Assembly (NCBI GenBank): GCA_022796875.1
Contig: JAAWJJ010000006.1
Location: forward strand, 1 to 64,000
Source of the DNA: Eubacterium sp.
GTDB taxonomy: Bacteria > Bacillota > Clostridia > Lachnospirales > Lachnospiraceae
Reading direction: 5' to 3'
Length of the DNA stretch: 64,000 nucleotides
Below the pieces are notes generated by a model. It was not told the DNA's origin. It made no database searches and saw only the letters and a list, made by a program, of their open reading frames with translations. Shown one piece after another: positions 17,003-24,556 of the stretch. Both the position numbers and the translations under genes were made by a program. Position 1 is the stretch's first letter. The number at the start of each line of letters is the position of its first letter.

Positions 17003-18580
17003 TTAACGAAATCCCCTCGTAAACATAAGGATCTGATCGTAAGGCACTGCCAGATTAATATTCTGCGCATCATCAAACCCTGCCGTACTGATCCCTATCA
17101 CTTCCCCATACATATTCAGTACCGCCCCGCCGGAACTGCCGTGCGAAATCGGAGCCGTAAACTGAATCATATCTACTCTGTCTATCGTCCGGAATCCCGA
17201 AATAATTCCGTCCGAAACCGAATTAAACAGACCGAGAGGACTTCCGATCGCTACTACTTTCTGTCCTCTGACAAGCGGATTTCTGCCGTCAAACACAGGA
17301 AGCGGCAACAATTTTCTGTCGATCCGGATCACTGCCAGATCCAAAACCGGATTATATTTTATAATTTCATCAGTCGGATATACTTTTTCTTCTTCCTCAA
17401 TGCGGACGGAAAAATATCTTCCGTCACGAATCACATGATTATTAGTCAGCACATAGCCGTCTTTTCCAATCATAATTCCCGAACCGGAACCGATCACTTT
17501 TCCGTCTTTTCCGTGAATAGCGACCATGACAACGGAAGAAGCCAGCCTCGCAAGTTCCTCAAAGGACTTTTCCCTTCTTTCCGTGCCGCTATGTATTCCG
17601 GATATGGATGAAGAAATATTTTCCGTGCCGGAAACAGCGCTTCCCGACATACTGCAGGCTACAGGCCGGTTCTCCCGCGGCGGTATCTTTACCGTATTCC
17701 GTGCGTTCCGGTCGCTTTCCCGCGGCGGTATCTTTACCGTATTCTGTCCGCTCTCTCTCGGCAGTACTTTCGCTGTATTTCGTCTGTTCTCCCGCGGCGG
17801 TATCTTCACTGTGTTCCGCACGCTCTCCCGCGGCGGTATCTTCACCGTGTTCCGCCTGTTTTCCTCTGCCTCTCCTGGCTGGCGTGCCGCAGGCCGCGCG
17901 GTTGGCTCCGGCAAGTCCCATGCCCCAAACTCTCCTGTTTTTACGGCTTTTGACAACCCGGCAAGTCCTCCCAGCAGGACAATATCTGCTTTCATCTGCA
18001 AAAGAAGCACGTCCGCTCCGATCAGCGTCAGAAAATAGAAAAACAGATATTCCTGTTCTTTTGCGATATTTTCGGCAATAATTTTTATACAGGAACGAGA
18101 ATCCCATTTTTCTTTCATCTGGCCAAAAATACGGTCAACCCACCATGCAATTTTTACAACCAGGTTCTTTTTGATAGAATCGCTGATTCCTTTTTTGCAT
18201 GCTGCATATTTTTCACAGACAGTTTCAGCTGCCTTTCCGAATAACGCTTGAAATTCCATGTTTCTTTCGGTGAAACGCGTAACCAATTTTACTTTGCCGC
18301 AGGATATCCAATTCTCATGGCACTGTAAATAATAATCCTGCTCTTCCCTTTCTATATAAGAGGGCAATTCCGTAACCCTGCGGTAAAACAGCTTTCCGTT
18401 TCCCATAGCTTCAAAAAGTATCCGCTCCGCGTCCGCCACTTCTTTTTGCAGCGACGGAAACCCTCCCAGCAAACGCAGAAAATATACGTCCCTGCATTTA
18501 CCGTTGCATCCGCCTCTGATCTTTGCAAATTCAGTTATCGAAGTAATATCCATAATATTATATCTGTATACCATATCCAT
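17003..18580 (-). CDS. YceG-like module fused to an HtrA/trypsin-like serine protease
   Basis: 525 residues. Residues about 340-525 are an S1C trypsin-like domain with catalytic H382 (TNNHVI), D414 (LDLAVI) and S483 (GSSGG). No PDZ domain follows. Residues about 50-200 resemble the repeated module of the neighbouring YceG-like protein (KLFYRRVTELPSYIEREEQD, WWVDRIF, LIGADVLLLQ). Residues 242-305 form five 13-residue repeats with the core NTVKIPPRE, probably a flexible linker. No signal peptide is seen, and the hydrophobic stretch near 176-210 is part of the module, so the protease is probably cytosolic. AGGTGG precedes the first ATG at 18580; MDITSI is an alternative start. Confidence 0.75.
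   Translation of the reverse strand: MDMVYRYNIMDITSITEFAKIRGGCNGKCRDVYFLRLLGGFPSLQKEVADAERILFEAMGNGKLFYRRVTELPSYIEREEQDYYLQCHENWISCGKVKLVTRFTERNMEFQALFGKAAETVCEKYAACKKGISDSIKKNLVVKIAWWVDRIFGQMKEKWDSRSCIKIIAENIAKEQEYLFFYFLTLIGADVLLLQMKADIVLLGGLAGLSKAVKTGEFGAWDLPEPTARPAARQPGEAEENRRNTVKIPPRESVRNTVKIPPRENRRNTAKVLPRESGQNTVKIPPRESDRNARNTVKIPPRENRPVACSMSGSAVSGTENISSSISGIHSGTERREKSFEELARLASSVVMVAIHGKDGKVIGSGSGIMIGKDGYVLTNNHVIRDGRYFSVRIEEEEKVYPTDEIIKYNPVLDLAVIRIDRKLLPLPVFDGRNPLVRGQKVVAIGSPLGLFNSVSDGIISGFRTIDRVDMIQFTAPISHGSSGGAVLNMYGEVIGISTAGFDDAQNINLAVPYDQILMFTRGFR
17666..17857 (-). repeat. Five-copy 39-nt coding tandem repeat
   Basis: Near-identical units with period about 39 bases encode (R/S)xRNTVKIPPRE inside the protease gene. 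One unit is altered (NTAKVLPRES) and one carries a 3-residue insertion (DRNARNTVKI). The repeats stay in frame and join two folded domains. Confidence 0.85.
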
Positions 18581-18668
18581 TCCAACACCACCTGATAATT
18601 AATTTTATCACAGGAATATATTTTTTTCTATGATTTGTTTACGGTAACTTTCATAATTTTTCCGGCTT

Positions 18669-18832
18669 GTTACAATTCACTCGTCAGCCAATATGGAGAT
18701 AATCACATGCTTGCATGATGATTTCTCCATTTGTGCTGACGGGGGAACGCCGGTTTATGAGCAAAGTTAGATGCGAAGCAGCGAGAAAGCGCTGGAATCG
18801 CCTTTGCGAATGGCGTGGGAGTGAACTGTAAC
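18669..18832. repeat. Nested hairpin element
   Basis: Outer arms GTTACAATTCACT (18669-18681) and AGTGAACTGTAAC (18820-18832) match at 12 of 13 positions. Inside lies a long imperfect hairpin, 18682-18741: CGTCAGC with GCTGACG, ATGGAGA with TCTCCAT, CATGC with GCATG across a two-base loop. The rest of 18581-18668 and 18833-19129 shows no gene. The fold suggests a structured RNA or a mobile-element end. Confidence 0.5.
18757..18831 (+). CDS. Possible 24-residue basic peptide
   Basis: The short frame MSKVRCEAARKR-WNRLCEWRGSEL fills the space between the long hairpin and the right outer arm. Its stop codon falls inside the right arm. It is Arg/Trp-rich. No good ribosome site precedes it (GGGGGAACG is about 8 bases upstream and atypical), so it may only be a by-product of a conserved nucleic-acid repeat. 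Confidence 0.25.
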   Translation: MSKVRCEAARKRWNRLCEWRGSEL

Positions 18833-19129
18833 TCCAGCTTTCTTAAACCATTTAACGGAACTATTGGGACTGCCGGTACGCCGCTTTTTTCCGCTTACAG
18901 TGGCTTCCCCACCCCATGAAAAGTAACCATCTGTTTGCGCTTTTTTGCAGTTTAAAAATTTTTCTTGTTTTATCGGAAAACCTATGCTAGAATTCTCTCA
19001 AAGCATATTTTCTCTTTGTCTGGGCAATTTCAGGTATTCTAATCCAAATCACAGGAAGCTCTCTTATATTTTTCATATTCTATGCTTCCTGCTTTTTCAG
19101 AAAATCCATGCTTTTTATTTCACAGTTTA

Positions 19130-19646
19130 CAAAAAAGCAGGAGGTTCTGGAAACCCTGCCGTTAAATGAAGCCGTAGGGTCAGCGGTGGAGGAATGTATC
19201 CAATCCGGAGTGCTGCGGGACCCTCGCGGCATTCGTCAAATATCCATGCAAGCATTTCTATTTTCCTCATTGCTCGCGGGAATAAAGCGGAGGTGATCAG
19301 TATGTGTATTTTTGAATATAATGAAGAACTGCATATTAAGAACGAATGTAAAATTGCCATGGAAGCCGTGATAGAAAAAGGGTTTGCTCAGGGACAGGAG
19401 CCGGGACGGGAACAGGGGCAACAAAAAACCCTGACCGAATTAATCTGCAAAAAAATGAAGAAAAACAAATCAATAGAAGTCACTGCCGGGGATCTGGAAA
19501 CGGACATGGACAATATTCGGAACATCTGGCAGATTGCCAGCCGGTTTGCTCCTGACTTTGATGCAGATCAGGTGTTTGCAGCAGTATTGGAAAAAAATGT
19601 ACCCCGGCAGGAACTATTCGATCAAAAAAAGAAAAAACTCCATTGA
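19130..19646 (+). pseudogene. Remnant of a Rpn/PD-(D/E)XK transposase-like nuclease
   Basis: Only the C-terminal part of a Rpn-family (recombination-promoting nuclease / putative transposase) protein is visible. In one frame is LETLPLNEAVGSAVEECIQS and in another NKAEVISMCIFEYNEELHIK followed by a charged tail (FAQGQEPGREQG). In intact relatives these two pieces run on directly. Here about 45 extra bases and a frameshift separate them near 19225-19265, and the catalytic N-terminal two-thirds is absent. No terminal repeats are recognisable. Confidence 0.6.
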
Positions 19647-19745
19647 TTTTTTCGCTGTATTGTCCTAAAATATTCTTCATAAAAACACCTCTTTTGTCAA
19701 TGATAGCCTGGGGAAGAACATTTATCAGAAAGGCAGGAATCAACT

Positions 19746-20717
19746 GTGAAAGATTCACCACTTTATTATAGTATTGGGGCTCTTTTGTACTGCCCTGCAA
19801 ATAATAAATCCATTGCCGGTTCGATTATAAACAACAGATTCGGCAGCCGCTTTTCACTGGCTTTATGCCTGGAAGACACCATAAACGATAACTTTGTCCT
19901 GCAGGCCGAGCAAATACTCTTTTCCAGCCTGCAGAAAATCCGCCATGCTTTATCAGAAACCAGTTTCTACCTGCCAAAAATATTTATTCGCATTCGGAAT
20001 AAGGAACAAATGCAGCGTTTGTACAGCATGTCCGGAGAACTGTCTTCCCTTATAACCGGGTTTATCATACCGAAATTTTCTCTTGAAAATGCAGACGATT
20101 TCATACAGACCATATTGGAAATCAACGAAACTGCCCGGCGTCCGGTATATATGATGCCGATTTATGAAAGTCCTTCTATCATTGATTTAAGGAAACGCTA
20201 TGATATTTTATATGGATTAAAAGAAAAATTAGATTCCATACGGGAACTGATCTTAAATATCCGCGTAGGCGGAAACGACCTCTGCCACGTATTCGGCTAC
20301 CGGCGGCACGCGGACGAATCCATACATAAAATACCTCCGATCGCTCAGATTTTTTCTGATATAAATACCGTTTACGGATTGGACTACGTAATATCCGGGC
20401 CGGTCTGGGAATATTTCAACGGGCCAAACTGGGAACAGGGACTCCGAAATGAAATTTCGGAGGACATACTATGCGGATTTACAGGAAAAACCGTGATTCA
20501 TCCACGGCAGATTCCCATCGTTAACGAATCGTACTCCATCACTGCCGCCGACTTCGAATCCGCAAAGGCGATCCTGAACTGGAAGAAAGAAACGCCTTCT
20601 TTCGTATCTTCCGATCCCGGAAAAGAACGGATGAACGAATATAAAACGCATACAAACTGGGCCAGGAAAATACTGTTTCTGGCAGACTGTTACGGTATCA
20701 GACAAGAAAAACCCTAA
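19746..20717 (+). CDS. HpcH/HpaI aldolase / citrate lyase beta-like protein of the Ter cluster
   Basis: 323 residues with a GTG start behind AGGCAGG. It belongs to the CitE/HpcH TIM-barrel superfamily; landmarks are LALCLEDTI (acidic metal ligand), RIRNKEQM, IPKF, NIRVGGNDLCHVFGYRR and GKTVIHPRQIPIVNE. Such CitE-like proteins recur with the phosphoribosyltransferases of Ter systems, where they are proposed to form or break a C-C bond in a nucleoside-like metabolite. It lies on the + strand, convergent with the StiP gene and sharing a terminator region. Real substrate unknown. Confidence 0.8.
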   Translation: MKDSPLYYSIGALLYCPANNKSIAGSIINNRFGSRFSLALCLEDTINDNFVLQAEQILFSSLQKIRHALSETSFYLPKIFIRIRNKEQMQRLYSMSGELSSLITGFIIPKFSLENADDFIQTILEINETARRPVYMMPIYESPSIIDLRKRYDILYGLKEKLDSIRELILNIRVGGNDLCHVFGYRRHADESIHKIPPIAQIFSDINTVYGLDYVISGPVWEYFNGPNWEQGLRNEISEDILCGFTGKTVIHPRQIPIVNESYSITAADFESAKAILNWKKETPSFVSSDPGKERMNEYKTHTNWARKILFLADCYGIRQEKP

Positions 20718-20737
20718 AGAATAACTTCAATAAACTC

Positions 20738-20774
20738 CTGGCGGAGGAAATGTTATGCATCCGCCAGTTTTTTT
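20738..20774 (+). terminator. Intrinsic terminator of the CitE-like gene, overlapping the stiP 3' end
   Basis: CTGGCGGA (20738-20745) pairs with TCCGCCAG (20760-20767), followed by seven Ts. The right arm also encodes the last residues of the convergent StiP-like protein (Leu-Ala-Asp-Ala-stop on the minus strand), so one stretch serves both genes. Confidence 0.85.
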
Positions 20775-21802
20775 ATGATTCCGCAGCATTTATAGTGCGA
20801 CAGCGCACCGTATTCAACCGGAACTTCCTTTTCCTTTGCGAGCCTGACAATGTGCGCCAGTTCATCATGTCCCTTATATTTTGCGTCAATCAATACTTTC
20901 CACGGCACCCGCCTTAACAAAACCCGCGTCGTTTCCCCGATTCCCGGTTTGATCAGGTTAATATCGGCAATACTGTACCGTTCCGCCAGTTTTTGCACTT
21001 CTTTTGCTCCCTGTCCGGTAATTCTGTTTTTCGTCTTGCTGTTCTGTATGGTAAAATGCTTTTCAATCGCTTCGATAAACGGGTACGACAGGTCGGCATC
21101 CGCCAGCTCCCCGTAATACACCGCGCCGTGATAATCCTTTGGCCCGATAATATCCTCCCGCAGGAATGTCCGGCTGACCAGCCCGGATACCGTACAATTT
21201 AAACAGGAACTGGGAATCAGGATGTCTTCATGCGTCCCGCACAGTTCCGTTACGTTTGCCGGATCTGCCGCAACCGCAATCTCCGGTGAAACCCCGTCAT
21301 AATCCGCAATTTCTTTCTGAAGTTCTTTTAAAATCGCTCCTTTTCCGATCCATCCGTCCACAAAAAGCAGCCGTTCCGGCTGATACTGCGACAGCAAAAA
21401 TTTCATCGCGTTTTTATCAATCCCTCTTCCGCGGATAATGGAAATCGCATAATGCGGCGTATCCAACCTGTATTTCAGTTTCAAATACCGCTTTAACAAT
21501 ATTCCGATCGGAATACCGGCACGCGCCAAAGATACGAGAACAATATCTTTTCCTCTTTTTTCCATAATCCGGTCTGCCAGGCAGCCGATCGCATTGGCCG
21601 TTGCGCCCGCATAATTTTTCAGGGCTTCCTCATAAATTTCCATATATTTTTCCGTCGGTACATACTCGATCGGCAGCATTTCACAATAATGCTTTCCGGC
21701 CTGAATCAGTTTTTCCCGTTCGATAGTCGGCTGCGGTTCTACAAGGCCGGTAATATCCTTTAATAACAATATAACATCGCTTTCCCGATATGACGTCTTC
21801 AT
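20753..21802 (-). CDS. StiP-type (PRTase_1) protein with C-terminal PELOTA-like RNA-binding domain
   Basis: About 349 residues. The first roughly 240 residues match the family named cysteine protease StiP, first described as a phosphoribosyltransferase-like fold; the strand-loop LLFVDGWIGKGAILKEL resembles a PRPP loop. The last roughly 90 residues (VQKLAERYSIADINLIKPG, VLLRRVPWKVLIDA, VPVEYGALSHYKCCGIIKKL) resemble the PELOTA/L7Ae-type RNA-binding domain. The frame is open to 21844, but the ATG at 21802 overlaps the PRTase stop as ATGA and has AGGTGGG 8 bases before it. Ter-linked; expected to act with the upstream PRTase on a nucleobase- or RNA-derived substrate. Confidence 0.8.
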   Translation of the reverse strand: MKTSYRESDVILLLKDITGLVEPQPTIEREKLIQAGKHYCEMLPIEYVPTEKYMEIYEEALKNYAGATANAIGCLADRIMEKRGKDIVLVSLARAGIPIGILLKRYLKLKYRLDTPHYAISIIRGRGIDKNAMKFLLSQYQPERLLFVDGWIGKGAILKELQKEIADYDGVSPEIAVAADPANVTELCGTHEDILIPSSCLNCTVSGLVSRTFLREDIIGPKDYHGAVYYGELADADLSYPFIEAIEKHFTIQNSKTKNRITGQGAKEVQKLAERYSIADINLIKPGIGETTRVLLRRVPWKVLIDAKYKGHDELAHIVRLAKEKEVPVEYGALSHYKCCGIIKKLADA

Positions 21803-22920
21803 TCCAATTCCCACCTTACTATATAAACCGAATCGTTCCCGCACATGGATAACGCCTGCAGCAGGGAATGTAATCCTTTTGTTTCTGTCTTTGGCGCGTC
21901 CGTAATAAGAAAAACAAGGTTATATTTTTTTATATCATACAGAAAATTCTTCCTGCCCTTATCATACAGGCTTTTGATCTCATATCGCGTATGAAGCGGG
22001 TAATCCTCCTCCTGGCTCACGAGGATCGGACTTCTCGTTGTAGAATGGCACCGGACATTCTCCGCTTTTTTTTCCATATACTGAGCGATCCGAAGCGCCG
22101 GATACATAAACTCTTCCGTCCCGAGCACGAGTATATCCCGTACGCCGCAGAACGAAACTTTCGATAAGATCTCTTTCCACACCTTTTCTATCTCACCGTC
22201 ATACTGCACCATCCCTGTAAGACGCCTGGCATCTACATGGCAGCGTACCGCAAATTCTCTTACCGTACTGCCGAAATCACAGGCCGGCTTTTCGGAATCA
22301 CAGCAAATATAATTCCCGTTTCCTTCGAAACGTTCCGCCGCGGCAGGATAGGCCGTATGATCGGTTTTAACAAGATAATGCAGGCCGATCCCTCTTTTTG
22401 CGTAATTTGTAAGCGCTGCCCCGTCCATACCGTTTAACAGGGAAGCAACGGCATATTTTTTTATCATCGGATACCCGGCATTTAAAATATCGACAATATT
22501 TAAAATCGTCTTTCCGGTCGTCACTTCATCCTCCACAAAAACGATCCGGTCCACGTCTTTACAAATCCGGTCCATATCTTCTCTGACCAGTTTCTGTTCC
22601 GTTGCATGGCTGTGTTCTTCCGAAAAAAACAGGTAATGCACTCCGTCCAGAATTTCCCTTGTCGTCTGTATATAAGGTGCCTGGCACCGATGGGCAACGG
22701 CCGCACCAATGGCGGTCGCCGTTTCTGCAAATCCGACAAACAGCAGCTTTTCCTCCGCGTAATGAGCCGAAACCAGATCCGCAAGTTTATAAAACATCGA
22801 AAAGGCCTTTGAGGCGCGCACCGGGATATGCTTTCCCTGCAGCCGGTTTACCACAAGATAATTTCGTTTTTTATTATTTTCCCTTTTTGCAATCCTAACC
22901 AGTTCTTTTTCTGTATACAT
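21799..22920 (-). CDS. Phosphoribosyltransferase of Ter systems (PRTase_2 + TRSP)
   Basis: 373 residues. The N-terminal 220 residues form an orotate PRTase-like domain with the PRPP motif IVFVEDEVTTGKTILNIVD at about residues 130-150 and the preceding VGFAETATAIGAAVAHRC block. The C-terminal 150 residues (ILVLGTEEFMYPALRIAQYM, HSTTRSPI, YEIKSLYDKGRKNFLYDIK) match the TRSP domain that always trails this PRTase. In the Aravind-group model such enzymes build a nucleoside-like stress metabolite. It heads a two-gene operon, coupled to the StiP gene through ATGA. Two direct repeats lie just upstream. Confidence 0.85.
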   Translation of the reverse strand: MYTEKELVRIAKRENNKKRNYLVVNRLQGKHIPVRASKAFSMFYKLADLVSAHYAEEKLLFVGFAETATAIGAAVAHRCQAPYIQTTREILDGVHYLFFSEEHSHATEQKLVREDMDRICKDVDRIVFVEDEVTTGKTILNIVDILNAGYPMIKKYAVASLLNGMDGAALTNYAKRGIGLHYLVKTDHTAYPAAAERFEGNGNYICCDSEKPACDFGSTVREFAVRCHVDARRLTGMVQYDGEIEKVWKEILSKVSFCGVRDILVLGTEEFMYPALRIAQYMEKKAENVRCHSTTRSPILVSQEEDYPLHTRYEIKSLYDKGRKNFLYDIKKYNLVFLITDAPKTETKGLHSLLQALSMCGNDSVYIVRWELE

Positions 22921-22956
22921 TCCTCTATTCCTGTTTTAATTAATAAAAAAATTCTG

Positions 22957-22994
22957 TTTCCCAAAAACACTATTTTCCGTTTCCCAAAAACACT
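22957..22994. promoter_or_regulatory. Paired direct-repeat operator before the PRTase gene
   Basis: TTTCCCAAAAACACT occurs at 22957-22971 and again at 22980-22994, 23 bases apart (about two helical turns). Each contains the short dyad GTTTCCCAAAAAC. They sit 37-75 bases upstream of the PRTase start. This fits tandem sites for a dimeric regulator. Confidence 0.45.
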
Positions 22995-23018
22995 TTCTGA
23001 TTTACAGGAAAAAAGGAG

Positions 23019-23046
23019 TTCCTTCCCTGGAACTCCCCTCCTGTCC
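23019..23046 (-). terminator. Terminator after the FliD-like gene
   Basis: GGAGTTCC (23025-23032) and GGAACTCC (23039-23046) pair perfectly around a 6-base loop. Read on the minus strand the stem runs into TTTTTTCC, a good intrinsic terminator for the gene ending at 23055. Confidence 0.85.
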
Positions 23047-23054
23047 TCTTGTTG

Positions 23055-23816
23055 TTAAATACCTTTACTGTATAACGAGCCAACCAAATCCGCGGAAGAA
23101 TATGCTCCATGGCTTGAATACATTCCGCCGCTGTTTAATGCACTTACCGAATAATTCATAATATTGGAACTGTGCGCGGAAACTCTCGCCGCATAAGAAC
23201 CGTTCCCCTGGAATAAATACTGCGCTTTTGACATATCCGCGTCTTTAAACGCCGATTCGTTAATGGTTAGCTGATAATCCGAGCCAACCGTAATTCCCAG
23301 TTCCGCCAATCTCTTTTCATTGGATGCCGTCGTATTGATCATACTGATCGTAGAACGTTTCACACTGGAATTATCTACTTTATCCGCCTGTTCGATTACG
23401 GCATTGTAGCTGTCCACAAATGCTTTCACACCCTTATAGATCGCGTCTGCATCGTATTCCTGTTTGACCGTCCCGTCGTCCTGTTTGACTTCTTTCGTCT
23501 TAAACAGCGACTTGCTGCCGGTACGCATCAGGTCGTATGTTTTGCTCTTCAAATCAGACGCCGTCGTATTCATCTTTTTGATCGACGTCCTGTTTGCAAC
23601 GGCCTCTTTGTTATTGTTGCTAATTTTTGCTCTTGTTGCGCTTGTCTTGGAGCCGTCGCTGTCCTGCGAATAATAAGCTTTTAGCAGCTTATAATACGAA
23701 CCGTTTCGGATGCTGGAATAGTCTGACAAAAAACTGGCATCCATTCCGACGCTGTTGGAAGAAGAACCTCCCAAACCTCCAAATAATGTACTTAATGAAG
23801 AAACTGTTAATGACAT
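23055..23816 (-). CDS. FliD (flagellar cap) C-terminus-like protein
   Basis: 253 residues. It is Ser/Asn-rich at the start, then has FliD-like blocks: VKAFVDSYNAVIEQAD in the middle and RLAELGITVGSDYQLTINES followed by a predicted amphipathic C-terminal helix, as in the C-terminal domain of the flagellar hook-associated protein 2. It lacks the FliD N-terminal domain and no other flagellar structural gene is nearby. It may be a shortened paralogue or a cell-surface protein exploiting the same fold. It ends in a strong terminator. Confidence 0.5.
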   Translation of the reverse strand: MSLTVSSLSTLFGGLGGSSSNSVGMDASFLSDYSSIRNGSYYKLLKAYYSQDSDGSKTSATRAKISNNNKEAVANRTSIKKMNTTASDLKSKTYDLMRTGSKSLFKTKEVKQDDGTVKQEYDADAIYKGVKAFVDSYNAVIEQADKVDNSSVKRSTISMINTTASNEKRLAELGITVGSDYQLTINESAFKDADMSKAQYLFQGNGSYAARVSAHSSNIMNYSVSALNSGGMYSSHGAYSSADLVGSLYSKGI

Positions 23817-23869
23817 ACTATCACTCCTTTGATCCCTGTCGCTTATTTTTGGTTATACCATACTATTGA

Positions 23870-24553
23870 TTATTGTACCACATCTTCTATCTGCCAGTCT
23901 ATGCCAGTTACGCCATTTTGCTCCAAAAATTCATTTGCCTGGCTGAAATGCCGGCATCCGAAAAATCCCCGGAATGCCGAAAGCGGACTCGGATGCGGTG
24001 CCTTTAAAATCAGGTGTTTCGGATTGGTCAGCATCGGAATCTTGCTTTGCGCCGGCTTCCCCCATAACATATATACGACCGGTTCATCTTTTTGATTCAC
24101 GGCCTCTAAAATGGCGTCGGTAAACTGCTCCCAGCCTCTGCCGCGATGCGAATTTGCCTGATGGGCACGGACGGTCAATACCGTATTTAAGAGCAGCACG
24201 CCCTGTTTCGCCCACTTCTCCAGATAGCCGTTGTTCGGAATTCTGCACCCAAGGTCGTCCTGCAGTTCTTTATAAATATTCTGAAGCGACGGCGGTATTT
24301 CTTTCTGGGACGGCAAAACCGAAAAACACAACCCATGCGCCTGGTTGACCTCATGATAGGGATCCTGCCCCAATATCACGACTTTCACATCTTTTAACGG
24401 CGTCAGATGCAAAGCATTGAAAATATCATCCGCCGGCGGATAGATCACTTTTGAGTTATATTCCTGCCTTACAAACTGATACAATTCTCTGTAATACGGC
24501 TTTTTAAATTCGGCATCCATCGCCGGAAGCCAGTCGTTGCTTATCATTGCCAT
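23870..24553 (-). CDS. ung: Uracil-DNA glycosylase
   Basis: 227 residues, full length for family 1 UDG. The water-activating loop VVILGQDPYHEVNQAHGLCF (D and Y of GQDPYH) and the DNA-intercalating HPSPLSAFRGFFGC loop are intact, as is LLNTVLTVRAHQANSH. It removes uracil from DNA for base-excision repair in the cytosol. It lies 3 bases behind hisF on the same strand, so it is co-transcribed with the histidine genes. Confidence 0.96.
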   Translation of the reverse strand: MAMISNDWLPAMDAEFKKPYYRELYQFVRQEYNSKVIYPPADDIFNALHLTPLKDVKVVILGQDPYHEVNQAHGLCFSVLPSQKEIPPSLQNIYKELQDDLGCRIPNNGYLEKWAKQGVLLLNTVLTVRAHQANSHRGRGWEQFTDAILEAVNQKDEPVVYMLWGKPAQSKIPMLTNPKHLILKAPHPSPLSAFRGFFGCRHFSQANEFLEQNGVTGIDWQIEDVVQ

Positions 24554-24556
24554 ACT

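Noticed and set aside
17666-17857. Regular repeats resembling a CRISPR array
   Set aside because: Units are contiguous without spacers, keep the reading frame and encode a peptide linker; no cas genes are present.
17526-18081. Open frames on the + strand within the protease gene
   Set aside because: They mirror the 39-base repeats of the minus-strand gene and have no ribosome site.
18669-18832. Retron or riboswitch
   Set aside because: No reverse transcriptase gene is nearby and no known aptamer core could be recognised; the downstream gene is a decayed nuclease.
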